Below, one piece after another: positions 48,201 through 60,236 of a stretch of DNA of 64,000 nt. How positions within the stretch are numbered: the first letter of the stretch is position 1; every line of letters begins with the position of its first letter. The position numbers were made by a program, and so were the translations under genes. Below the pieces are notes generated by a model that searched no databases, was not told where the DNA came from, and saw nothing but the letters and a program-made list of their open reading frames with translations. The stretch comes from Rotaria sp. Silwood1 (Eukaryota > Rotifera > Eurotatoria > Philodinida > Philodinidae): NCBI GenBank assembly GCA_905250075.1, contig CAJNOP010000003.1:2120395-2184394 (forward strand), in the 5' to 3' direction.

Positions 48201-50443
48201 AGTATTCTCTTATAATGCTTCGACATATTTAGAATTATGTATAAAATTTCAATCTTTTAGATTTTATACATGATTGTGTTTTTTTTAATCATTTCCTTCA
48301 TATTAGTTACACAGCATATTCAATATTCGTGGAACTTTCATTGGAACAGTTTTGTATGATGATTTTACATGCAACAATAATCTTTTTATCAAGGACAAAG
48401 CTCAACGTGAAGTAAAACTAGCGTATTTTATGACAGTCAAAATTCATTTCACGTTCTTGATTAATCAATGAATAGTCTAACATCTTACGAAGTCGACTTC
48501 CTAATGTAAGTGTTCTGACTCATATTGAAGCTGATGTGTAATTAGTAGTTTGAAAGAAGTGAAGAAGATACAAAAACAGCTAAGACCTAAAAAGCTGAAA
48601 TTTTCCACATAGTTCTAAATATATCTAAACATTGTAAGAGAATATTTGCCGTCAAACTATGCCTTTTAGGAGAGTCGGTCAAAAAAATTTTCTAGTGCTC
48701 TATGCATATATATATGTATACCTACAAATACATATGTAAATCGCAAATTGAAAGTAAGAAAAATGATGAAAAATTTGTTCTCTTCTTTTACTCTTCAATT
48801 TCGCTCATGCCATCAGCAGTCGGTCAAGTTTGTTGCATTGTATGTCTCAATATATATGTGTACGACGCTCAATTTAATTGTTACAACATACAAAAAAGTC
48901 TTTGTGTTGGTGACGCATAATCAGAAAAAAGGAATGAAACGAAACAATACGAAAAACATATCAACTCTGATTTCATTGTCAATTTCGATTTTGTTAACGT
49001 TGACTTGTATGTATACAAAAAAAAAAGTAAATATTTCTTTTTTATTTTATACTGAAGTGTTTTTGTTTGAATGCATAATTTATTTACAAATTCAATCAGA
49101 TGACAATTTTTGAAATCGATAAAGAAAATTTTCCAAATAAAATTTCAAGTTCAAGAAAGATATGATACTTCATCCTCATCAAATATATCCTAATAAAAGG
49201 TTGATATTTCTTTTCTTTCTGTAATATAATCAGTATGTTAAAGATTAAGTGATATGTGTCAATACATACGAGTTTAAGTTTTGTTAGAATATCTTTAACA
49301 CATGATAATTGTTTAGTAATTTGTGCGATATCAGCTTCAGAGTCTGATAATGATATTAATAAACGTTCACGATCTGGATTCAAATAAAGTGGACCTCGTA
49401 TTGGTGTTGTACTACGTGCTCGTCTTCTAGATTAATTAAATAATCTTAGTTAGAAGGAAAAAACAAAAGCAACATGTAAATATATTCTACCTTTCAATAA
49501 TAGGATCATCTTCAAAAGAAACTTTAGGTAGTAATCGATGACTTCGTTTTTCATCAGCACTCGATGAACGATAATTATTCCATATTGGTGATGATGAACG
49601 AGAAATGCGTGACGACAATATATTAGTTGTTCTTTGATTACATATTTTTTGAGATTGTTCGAGATCACGTAAACATGAATTAATGTCTGAACGAAGTTGA
49701 TCTGTTTGTTCTTGATTAGTACGACTTCGTGCCTAAAGAAAAAAAATGAATTAACTAAAAAGAAACAAGCCTTTCAAATATATTTTCTATTTACTCGTTC
49801 CTTAAGCATTCCAACATTTTCAATTAATGCTTGAATACGTTTTTCATATGTACGAATTTCTTCTTGAAGTTTTTCATCTTGTTCCGCTGAAACATTTGCT
49901 GTTTGATTATGAAAATTTTGTTTATTACGTTCAGTATTTTGGCTACTTTCACCGTCAACATCGTCATTAACAAGACCATCAATAACGGGATTGATTTCTA
50001 AACGCGCTTTTGAACTCTATTCATATTAAAGACAATAACGAATAGAAAAATCCAAAGAATTTCAAGTAAAAAACAAATTTTACCTGCCAAGCAAATTTTT
50101 GTCCCTTTGTTGATCGACCGGGTGGTGGAACCCTTTATATAAAATTAAATTCAAAACTTTGATCAATGCATATTTTTTTTTAATCTTACCAGGGTTCTCG
50201 ATTAGGTGATGGACTTCGAGAACGAGCAGGCAAAACTTGTTTAGGTTGAACGACTTGTTGAGGAATATGCAAAGACTTTGTTTTACTAGGCCTTGTTTTA
50301 TTTGTTACGCATGTACGCATTCGAATTGCTTGACGTCCTCCACGATTTACTGTTGAAGTACTTTTTTTAACATATGATCCATTATGACGACTGTCATGCC
50401 ATTCATTTTCAACATGAACATCTATAGGTGTGACAGCTTGCAT
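45229..50443 (-). CDS. ODF2: Outer dense fibre protein 2 / cenexin
   Basis: Eleven exons on the minus strand (50190-50443, 50084-50132, 49795-50016, 49491-49732, 49270-49426, 47644-48039, 46605-47141, 46441-46541, 46300-46381, 45570-45671 and 45229-45519) sum to 811 codons (810 aa; human isoform about 829). The N-terminal ~100 residues are basic and begin with a TPIDVHVENE segment like the HVHV region of vertebrate ODF2. The remainder is coiled coil. The C-terminal block RYTSQLGELRDRLEQS...NRSMQNYVNSLK is diagnostic of ODF2. The protein scaffolds subdistal appendages of the mother centriole and basal body and also occurs in sperm tails; in a lineage without males only the first role would apply. 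The ATG directly abuts a strong acceptor (pyrimidine tract then CAG, 50444-50445), so a leader exon or spliced leader joins exactly at the start codon. Intron 5 carries a foldback. Confidence 0.9.
48141..48706. mobile_element. Foldback element in ODF2 intron 5
   Basis: The left arm 48141-48270 and the right arm 48576-48706 are imperfect inverted repeats. Shared segments are TATTCTCTTATAATGCTTCGACATATTTAGAA (left) against the complement of 48613-48645, and GTAGAAAAGTATTTTTGTCC against 48672-48695. The spacer is about 300 nt and non-coding. Confidence 0.7.
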
Positions 50444-50730
50444 CTGAAAAAAACGAGATGAAAAGAAATGAAAGTATACTATAATTTACTTAAAAATCAA
50501 AAGAGCTCTCGAAAAATAAACATTTCAATAGGTTCAACTATATCCTCTTTTCATTGGCATCGATTTCTTCTTCTTTTTTTTCTCTCCCTCTTGAAACCAT
50601 ATTTTATTCCGTTTTCAATAGATATACTTGGTTATATCCTCTGTAAAGAATAAAAATGTTAGAAAAGCAATAGTTTGATGAAGTCGACTTTTAGTGACAT
50701 CTGATCTGAAAATGAAAACTTTAGTAAGGT

Positions 50731-51308
50731 ATGGAAAAAAAACGTGCGCGACAATTTTCCTATCGATATAAATAGAAAATTTTCTAAGGATTTTTTTCAA
50801 TAAATTATACCACAAGATGCAGCGTGAAAAGCTCTACAATTTACACAAGGTCGCTTATTTTATAGTTGCACTTTTTGTTTTCAAAATAGACAAAATTTTG
50901 AGCGACCAAATTTCGACCATATGAAAACGATTTTTTTTTGGTACAAGGTGAATTCGCTTTTTCTTATTTCATCTTTTTATAATTGTTCTTTGTAAATTGT
51001 AGAACTTTTCACGCTGCATCTTGTGGTGTATTTTGTTTGATTTTTTTAAATAAAGGATATCAAGTGCTAAATAAGAAAAGATCCATTCCTCATGTGCCAA
51101 AGAAAGAGTTTTTCGCAGCTTCGAAATTTAGTCGTTCAGAAATTTGTCAATTTTGAAAACAAAAAGTACACACTGTAAAATAAGATGTTCTATGCATATT
51201 GTAGAACTTTTCACGCTGCATCTTGTGGTATAATTTATTGAAAAAAGTCCTCAGAAATTTTTCTATTTATACCGATAGGAAAATTGTCGCAAACTTTTTT
51301 TCCATATA
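50731..51308. mobile_element. Foldback element with three copies of an internal motif
   Basis: The left arm (50731-about 50934) and the right arm (about 51090-51308) are inverted copies at high identity, including GCGACAATTTTCCTATCG and ATAAATTATACCACAAGATG. A 30-nt core (GTAGAACTTTTCACGCTGCA followed by TCTTGTGGT) occurs inverted at 50809-50838 and twice in the opposite orientation at 50999-51030 and 51200-51230, the middle copy sitting in the spacer. Non-coding. Confidence 0.8.
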
Positions 51309-52301
51309 TTAGAATTTATTTCTTTTGTGCGCGTGTGTATGTATATTGAAATCAATAGTGAGTAGTATACTTCATGATTAAATGGAAATCATATAGTTGA
51401 GTTCTACTAATAATAATTTAAAGGTCAAGATCAACCACTAACATTCTTCACTATATTCTCTAGATAATCCTTTATGTTTTCATTGTATATCATTGTCGAT
51501 ATTTTTCAACATAGACCACAAACAAAATAATGCTAATCAAAAATTTTTTTGATAATGAATTTCCAAAGAGAATAATATAGAAGGAAAATATTGTGTTCAT
51601 CTCATTCAAGATAATAAACTTTACAAACAACGATCATAAGGCAATCTTCATAATACAACGTCCTAAATTTTTTTTCTCGACATTTGTCACTATTATAAGA
51701 ATGCTTTTAAAAACGTATTGATAGTATGAGACTAAGATTGATGATGGTGTAATATTAAGAGTACTTGAAAAGGTCTATCGAATAAAATAGCATGTGGCAT
51801 ACTCAAACATTATTGTCTGGATGTCTCATATTAAGCATATTTCCCTTATTCTTTTTATTTGCTCGCATTGTGTTTTATAAAGCAGATGCTCTTTATTTCC
51901 TTTACTTTTTCGAAATGATTGCAGACATCTATTGATTGTCTTTGTTAAAGCATATTCAATTCCCTATCAAGTATTGCTTCTAGAGGCAGCTATGAATAGA
52001 TTATTTTTCATTATATTTAGTGTTGATTGGATCATTAAGATAAAGAAAAGCCTAGAGTCATATGTCATAATAAAGTATAATTCCATATCTATCTGCTGTG
52101 GAAAGACATATCTGGTAAGTATTATAGATTCTATCCTTTTTTTATGTTTTTTTTTATACATTTTTCTAGAGTTTATATTTTTTCCATATTACTTTTGTTC
52201 TGATACAATAAATTTAGATTCAATGAAATCAACTATGTATGACACATTTACAGATCATTATTGTTCAAGCAAAGAACGGAAATACCCAAACACCTGCATG
52301 T

Positions 52302-53686
52302 TAGTCTCTTTTATTTTTCAAAGTTCAAACTAATTGAGTCAGATATAGAATGAAAGATCACGAGTTCTTGTTTATTTTGAAGTCAAAATCAAAACATTTT
52401 GACTCGATCATAGACTTAAACGGATTCATCTTCACGTCATACCAAATAGCTAATTAGTTTGTGATACTAATTAGCGAGAAATGTGAATTCTCATCTGCTG
52501 GAAAATAAATAAAGGTGAAAATATGTTTTCGTAATTCTTTTTTTTAAGCTACATTTTCATCATGGAACTATTTACTTAAAGTAACGTTTTGAATCTATGA
52601 CTAGCCCGTATACCAATTTTTCATTGCTTTCATTGTTGAGTTTGAAATACTCATATGCATTCTATTTGTCGTTAATTATTGTGCTAGTCAAACTTCCTCT
52701 CCAATTGGTTCACTTTCTATTCCATAGAAATTTTCAAACGCTAAAATATACACAACATCTTATGGTCTAAAATAGTAAGCCCCATAATCAAACTTCCTAG
52801 TTCAGTATTACAATATCATATTTGGAATCAGTACAAAAAACAGTGTTGATCTATGTACGTTTTGAACTTTTCTGCGATTTTTTTTTGATTAAATTTTCAA
52901 CTATAGGCTTCTTCAACGACGTGTGAAGAAATTAATTTAATTAAAATAACTATTTTATTGTTTAGTCACCTATCTTTTTGTCTTCAAATAGCATTTTACA
53001 AGTTTAGAATCTGCTTTTCACTTCTATAATGACTTTTTGATTAAATTCATTTTTCCGTACAATCTTGAGGGGGACTACATGTGAAAATTTAATCAGAGAA
53101 AAAAGTTGCAGAGAAACTTTGAAACATACATAAGTCGAGTGACTTTTTTTGTACTGACTCCAAATATGATATTTGCTTGAAGTAAAGTGGATACTATTTT
53201 GCTTGAAAACCCTCAGATATTCGTTGTAGAAGTTAAAATTTGAGACGCAAGAATAATGGACTAAGAAGTTTGTCATGTAGCTTACTGTTTTAGACCATAA
53301 GACGTAGTGTATATTTTAGTGTTTGAAAATTTCTATGGAATAGGAAGTGAATTAATTGAAGAGGAAGTTTGACTAGCACAATAATCGAACAATAAATAGA
53401 ATGCATATGAGTATTTCAAACTCAAAATGAAAGCAATGAAAAATTGGTATACGACCTAGTCATAGACTCAAAACGTTACTTATTTTTCTGGCAGACGAGA
53501 ATTCACATTTCTCGCTCGTATCACGAACTGATTGTGTATTTAGTATGACTTGAAGATGGACCTGTTTAAGTCTATGATCGAGTCAAAATGTTTTGATTTT
53601 GGCATCAAAATAATTAGGCACTCGTGATCTTTCATTCTATATCTGACTCAATTAATTTGTATTTTTGAAAATTAGAAGAGACTGAA
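52302..53686. mobile_element. Large foldback with arms of about 600 nt
   Basis: The left arm 52302-52912 is inverted at 53063-53686 with high similarity, judged by eye near 85-90%. Identical stretches include CATTTTGACTCGATCATAGA and GTATACCAATTTTTCATTGC. The ends are marked by AATTGAGTCAGATATAGAAT and its complement. The left arm has an extra stretch of about 70 nt and the right arm an extra stretch further in. The loop is about 150 nt. No open frame spans it, so it is non-autonomous. A transcript would form a long near-perfect hairpin. Confidence 0.85.
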
Positions 53687-56600
53687 ATGCGTTCTTGTCC
53701 ACTCCCTGTTCTGTTAATAAGTATACAACCAATACGACAGCTACTTGGCATAGACATATGTTTCTTCGTTCTCTATTCTGAACTCATCTACTCGTTAGGT
53801 ATAAGCCTATTAGAAAAAAAAATACTTTAAAGCAGATCCATATATTCATCACATTTTTGATGATGTTTACAGACATATTTATTATCGGCTAACTGAATGA
53901 ATGATACGAATATGTTCTCATTTCTGATGACGATACAATCAAAGCAAATTTTTAGTTTTTCAAACATGGAAAAAAAAGTAGATATTATTTTGTCGATTCA
54001 TCATGGTAATTGATTGATTGTTGATTGTCTTTTTCATTAAATAAATTCTTTAGTATCAGTTAATTAGGGTTAATTTAAAAATTCTATGCCTAATATTTTA
54101 AAAACCAAGAAGGAACCTGTAAAAAGAATTAAAGAAAATCATGAGATTATTATTTTGTATGAATTGAAACGATGATTTCACATAGCGAAAATAACTAATT
54201 TAAATTAATTAAGATACTAAACAGAAATGAATCAACAGTATTCACGTTTAAATCTTTTCTAACTATATTAATTCAATAATTATCGAAAAATCAGAAATGA
54301 CATAATTAATGAATAAAGTTTCTTAATTTTATCTACAAAAATTCATTGAAATATTGAGAGTTGAGTAAAAGATAAATAATTTTCTATTTTATTAATCCAT
54401 CAATGACGTATATTGACGCCTCAACACCTTTATCAATTTAAAGATTGAGAAGAGGCTGGAAGAAGATTTTTTTGATAATACGAATATAAAGCGGAAAAAG
54501 GCATATTTGATATTCCTTGTATTTGGTGATGCTTCCATGCAATTTGCCATATTCTTTTGTTCTTTTTGGTACTTCTTAATATTCTCATATATCTTAGTAT
54601 AGTTTTTCATTCTTCATAGATCGACGTAATTTTGTAAATTTGTTTTTCTAAATTTTTCTATCTACAATCGACATTTTAATTGTTTTCAGAAAATATATTA
54701 TCTTTCCGTACTTTTCTGCACTTATGAGTTCTTTTCAGTATTCTTTTAACATTTCTATATTGCCATATAATTCAGAAGTATAGTGAGGTGCTGCTTTTAC
54801 CCTTAAGCAATATAATATATTTACTGAGTAGTTATTTTTTTTTACGAAATCATTACTGAAGAAATATGATTAGTAATTATTTAGCTCAAAGTTATATAGA
54901 GTATTTGAGAAATTGTTGACTGTAACAAATATTGTAGTTGTTAAGTCAATTATTCATAGTGTTAGCAGTGTATTAGTCATATCATTGGAAACTCATTGAA
55001 GATTATTAAACATTTCTTTTAATTTATGAAAAGAAACCTCTTTTTTCTGAATAATTAAAATATGCACTTACATAATTTAAATTTTCTATTCACCATAAGA
55101 AATGTTTTTTTTTTGTGAATACATATGTTAAAATATTAATATTTTTATAGCTAAAAACTTGATTGATTCCTTGAGAAAACACTAAATCGAAATGCCGTAT
55201 GATAATAATATTGAGCTTTGATTTAGTCTAACTTTTGAATACTCAATATTTCAATGAAGGTAAACTTGTAAAGTTGATAACAGAACACTACAAATGCTTT
55301 ATTTCTTTTACTTTCTATTTTAGCTATTTGACTTTGTCAATTGTTACGTCTATTAATTCTTGAACGAACAATTAACTTAATGTAAAATATACAAAGTATT
55401 TTGATCAATCCAAATTTCTTTTTTGCCATTTGAAATAAGTATACTAACAAAAATGTTCAGATCTCAAATACAATATAATTTCGAGAGTTTCAGAATAGTT
55501 TTATCTTAAACGTCTCAGTAATTTCAAAAACTTTGTAATTTCTTACGTTTTCAAAAAATTGTTGATCTATATTATTACATAATTATCGAGATGATGATTA
55601 CAAATCCATTTATTCCTGTTCTTCTTTTTTTTTTTTTGAAAATCTGAACATACATCAGATTTATTCAATATGTACACAACCGGAAGTAAATAAATAGAGT
55701 TAGAAATTCCCAAAGTATTAAATATAATATTTTTGTATTAGTAAAATTTTAGAAAATCTAAGAAATAAAAGAAGTCTTCATTCACTGAAAACATTCAGTC
55801 AACCCTGTAAAAGGTATACTGTATCTTAGTATTCACAAAAATAGAAGTCATTTATGTGGAAGTGATAAAAGTCAGAGCTTTCAGGCATCACATGAAGCAG
55901 CTTATTTTTTTTAATGTTTAATTAATTTCATGTCCTTGAACAAGTAATAGGAAAACTCTGATTGAGTTGTACCGTGTGCAACTCATAAAATAATTCATTC
56001 TACTGTTTCTTATTGCTCCACTTTGTAACAGAATTACATTCCAAGTAATCATTGATTTTGTAAGTATATAAGATTTAGTTTCATTTTAAAAACATATTAA
56101 ATAAAAAATCAAAGAAATTGCGTATAGTCAGAACATTTGTCAAGACATTATGTTGTTCTTATAGAATTTTTTCAACTTATTGTATAACATGCATGAATAC
56201 GGAAGTCTTTTTACACGCTATTTTTATATTTAGAATAATATTGCATATAAATGAGCGTGAGTATCAAAATTTTTATGAAAATAAATTCAATTTTGTAAGT
56301 CTTTCAATAACACAAGCTAGACTATATGAAAATTTTGAACGTGTCTTGGAAGCAATAATCGTACAAGTTTATAGAAAAGTGTTAACTATATGTTAGGCAA
56401 ATAGTAGCTAGAATCTTGTCAGTGTCTAGTGATGCATATAAATTATATATGCAAGACTTTACTCAAGCAATCATGCAATGATACGTAAATTATCGAGTTT
56501 TCTGCAAGATGACACCACGCATTTCTTGATAGAATAAATTCGTATTTTTCACGTTATATAATGATGTGTATCGTTTATGATCGGAAGCTCATTATATTCA

Positions 56601-59600
56601 ACAATGTTGAGTGTTATTTTCTGATAAACCAACAATGTTTGTGAGACAATCACCTTAAATATTTTGAATATGAGTTTTATTTTCCTACGTAGTTGATCTA
56701 TTATTTATCAGTTTGATGAATTCCTACACAAATATATTAATATGAACTTTTACATATATTACGCATAAATTTAATTTGACTTTTAACATGATATTATGCT
56801 TGTCATGTAATGAGAGATTAAGCATAGAGCTTCTATAGAGGTTCATGCATTTGTTCTAAAGCTACACACTTCACTAGGTCATTTTATCTATTTATTTAAT
56901 GACTTTGTTGTAATGTTTTAATAGTAATAGGCACTTCTGTTTAATAAGAGTAAAATGGTAAGATTTTACAATTCTTTTTTTGTTTTGTTATTATCGTTTT
57001 ACAATAATATCTTGGATGAATGAAATAATGTTATCGGATTTGAGTCGAGTATCACATTGTATGTTAGAGCTCAAAAAGAAAAATGTCGTGTATTTATTAT
57101 TTCTTCTGTTTTATGCATATCGTATAAGATTACTGGAAGAAGACTGCATTGATTATCATGGTTTTTGAAGAAAAAAAAATAATAGGATTTACTTTCTAGT
57201 TTGTTTTTTTTTTTGTATTAGATGAATAATTAACTTCTGAGAAGTTTCCTGGTGTTGTCAAATATTGTTGTACACATTAATTACTAAGAAAGAAAACAGA
57301 CTATAATATGAAGCAAACAGAAATAGTTTGTCTACTCAAATATGCAATAAAAATTCCTGTTTAAATAGACTTTGTTTATAAGGACAAACTAGTATTTTAA
57401 AGTACGTCTTTCTTTTTTTTAATAATATTGATTATGTTTACATGAAGTATTTACAGCTTTTTAGTCATATTAAAAATTGTTATTTTTCATATTCAGTCAA
57501 GCCTTGTATAAATGAAGTGTTGCTAATTTATTTTATATTATCACACATCGGTATTTTTTCTTAGCCGATAGAAAATAAGGTTGTCAATCACGTAATTACA
57601 TAAAAATAACTAATATCTATTCCACAAGGGTAAATCACAAATGTATTGTTTTCAGTTCGATCGGCCTATATAGAGAAAATGATTTTTAGAACTCGAGAAT
57701 ATTTTTTTTTAAATCTAGTAATTAACAAATTTTATCAAAAGCATAAATAGAGGAAAAATTTTGCCTATGTTGACGATCTTATGGCATTCGTCATCTAATG
57801 TCAAAAGAAGAAAAAACAAATACGTAAATGACACTAATGTATTTGAAAATTTGCATCATAATAGTCCAATTTTCTATGACATTAGTACTTGACGAAAGCA
57901 AACTAAATGTTAATATATGCTTTGATTTATACATTGACATATTAAAATAACAATCGAATATTTTAAAGAAAACTTTGGCACAACATTTAATGATCTTCTT
58001 TAGCTAGTTTTTTTTCAGTATAAAAGACTTTTACAAACATGATTGATTGCAATGTTTACATGAAATATTTTCGTTTTTGTGATTACTTTTATCAATTTAT
58101 TATGATCACTCTTGAAAATATCTATTTATTTATAGTATTTAGTTATATCAATCATTCGATGAATAGAAAGAAAGTATTTTTTCAGAAACACACGAGCGGC
58201 GTGAATAGCTGCAACTGGTGCAAAAGTTTGCGCTAGAACTTTTTCGGATTTTTCGATTTGGAAGAATTTGGATTATAAACATCTCCTAATCTTCCTTTTG
58301 TTTTGACCTCATCATGGTATTACTCTATCAGCAACACCAAGAATCTTTTTTTTGTAATCACTGAAGAATAATCAGGCTACTCAATAATATTCTCGAGTAT
58401 TAGCTTAATCCTAATTTATTGAGTATAAAAATACTTATGCAAAAACAAACATAGGTCAGATGCAATTAAAATATAACATCCAATGCATGTAGATACATCA
58501 GATGTTACATTTTAGCTGCGTTCAAACGCGTTTATATTCAATTGCAGGAAACATGTTTCTAATATCAATACATTCAAAACGTTCACATTACGTCTAAATA
58601 TATCTAGCTATATTTCATTCAAAAAGATACGTGTAGAAGTACCTTATTCTTCTTGAAGAACGCATTTTATCCCAAAATATTTATATAGGACCCTCTTATT
58701 CTTGTTGTAGGAATGAATAACAGGTATCTGATTTTAAGTCCTATTCTGTTAATCGTATTGTATATAATAAATGATAACTGATGAAACGATTTAATGATTG
58801 AATAGTTGGTTTATCAAATGATATTAAATGATAGGAATTTTTAAAAATTTTTTTCCTCTTCTTTTTTTTTCTTTCTGTGCCGATAAGTGTTCATGACAGT
58901 TCCTTTGACGCCAGAATTTTTATTATTGACGCATATTTTTCAATAGTATTCTTCATAACAAGAATAGTTGTCAAAATAAGTTTATATAAGGAAAATTACA
59001 ATTACGAGAATCAATAAATATAATTCTATTAAGATGTTACTTTATAGAGAAAATCATCTCTTACACATGCAACGTTCAAAGTAACATCGAATAACACGAC
59101 TACGTCAAGTTTAAAGATTTATTGGATTAGACAAATAATATATGCTTTTCATGATGTCGCACAAAGTGTCATAGTATGAACAGTTAGCAATATATATTCA
59201 TTTCCATTTTTTGGAAACAAATTTGTTAACATACAATAGGTGTATATAAAATGATTGCATTACCTTCCCAAGCTTCATAAAGACATTCACTAAAAAGATT
59301 AATATTCCCAAGAGAAATATTTCTATGTGTATACTTTTTTTCTCATAATTATCTCAAAAAAAAAAAGGGTATGACTAATTTTTTTTCCTACAACAAAAGT
59401 ACCCAATATGAAAAACAATGTTGTATTGATTTATTAAGTTTCAATAAGAATACCTGGGTATTCATTAATGCTTTTATGAGAATATATAAAGCTCTTTTCT
59501 CCATAGGCAAAGTATTCTCTATCTATCCAACCATATTTTGCTGTTGTTGTTGTAATATAACAGGAAGGAAAGATGCACAAAGCATCATGTCGACTAGAGA

Positions 59601-60236
59601 ATATAACGGAAGAAGACATTCATAATGAACAGGATAATGTTAACCATTATAGATATTCTTTTAGTATGTTGCTTTCTCACTTCTATAGTTATGAGGATAA
59701 AATTTAATGCTATCATCATAGGTAGAACAAGTAAAGTCGAATATAACATTTCTGAAAAAATAAACATCTTCTAAGAAGAAAAAAGAAGTAAGTAATTATC
59801 ACACTTATGATTTTTATCAACCATTAGAATTTACATAATCTATTCATTCATACGATGAAGGTAATTTAATTTATTTCGCTGTCTACTTGAATAATATCTT
59901 TAGAAAAAATCCTTCGTTTTTTTTCCAAGCCATCATATTGATGAATTTGTTTTCTAAGTTTTATATTGTATTTTTATCTGTATATTTTTTCATAGAAGAA
60001 ATATTCAGAAATAGATAAATATCCTTCGATAAGTTTTATTATACATCACATTGACTTGTCATGGTTTATTAACCGAACTTTTTCATTCAGATAATATGAA
60101 CACTAGAATATGCATGTTAAGAAAAAGCATAGATAGAAAAAAATCGAGAGATGAACAAAAGAAGAAGAGAAGAAAAATCAAAACTAAAAGAATGTGAATA
60201 TAGTTTGTTCGAAATTTTGATCAAAATCTTTCATAA

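Larger units (their letters stand above)
50444..60236. other. 9.8 kb gene-free region with two large foldback elements
   Basis: The largest gene-free part of the window. Inverted-repeat elements lie at 50731-51308 and 52302-53686. The remainder, including 53.7-60.2 kb, is AT-rich and holds only short open frames, several of which would need a TTG start. No conserved protein, tRNA or rRNA recognised. Distal regulatory DNA for the GPCR may be included. Confidence 0.6.

Noticed and set aside
51932-52333. 133-residue open frame with hydrophobic segments next to the large foldback
   Set aside because: It needs a TTG start, is Ile/Phe/Tyr-rich as expected for random AT-rich DNA, has no recognisable domain and its end runs into the foldback arm. 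A GTAAGT inside it is not enough to call an exon.
56118-56396. 92-residue open frame
   Set aside because: Requires TTG initiation, no similarity recognised, and no splice or promoter context.
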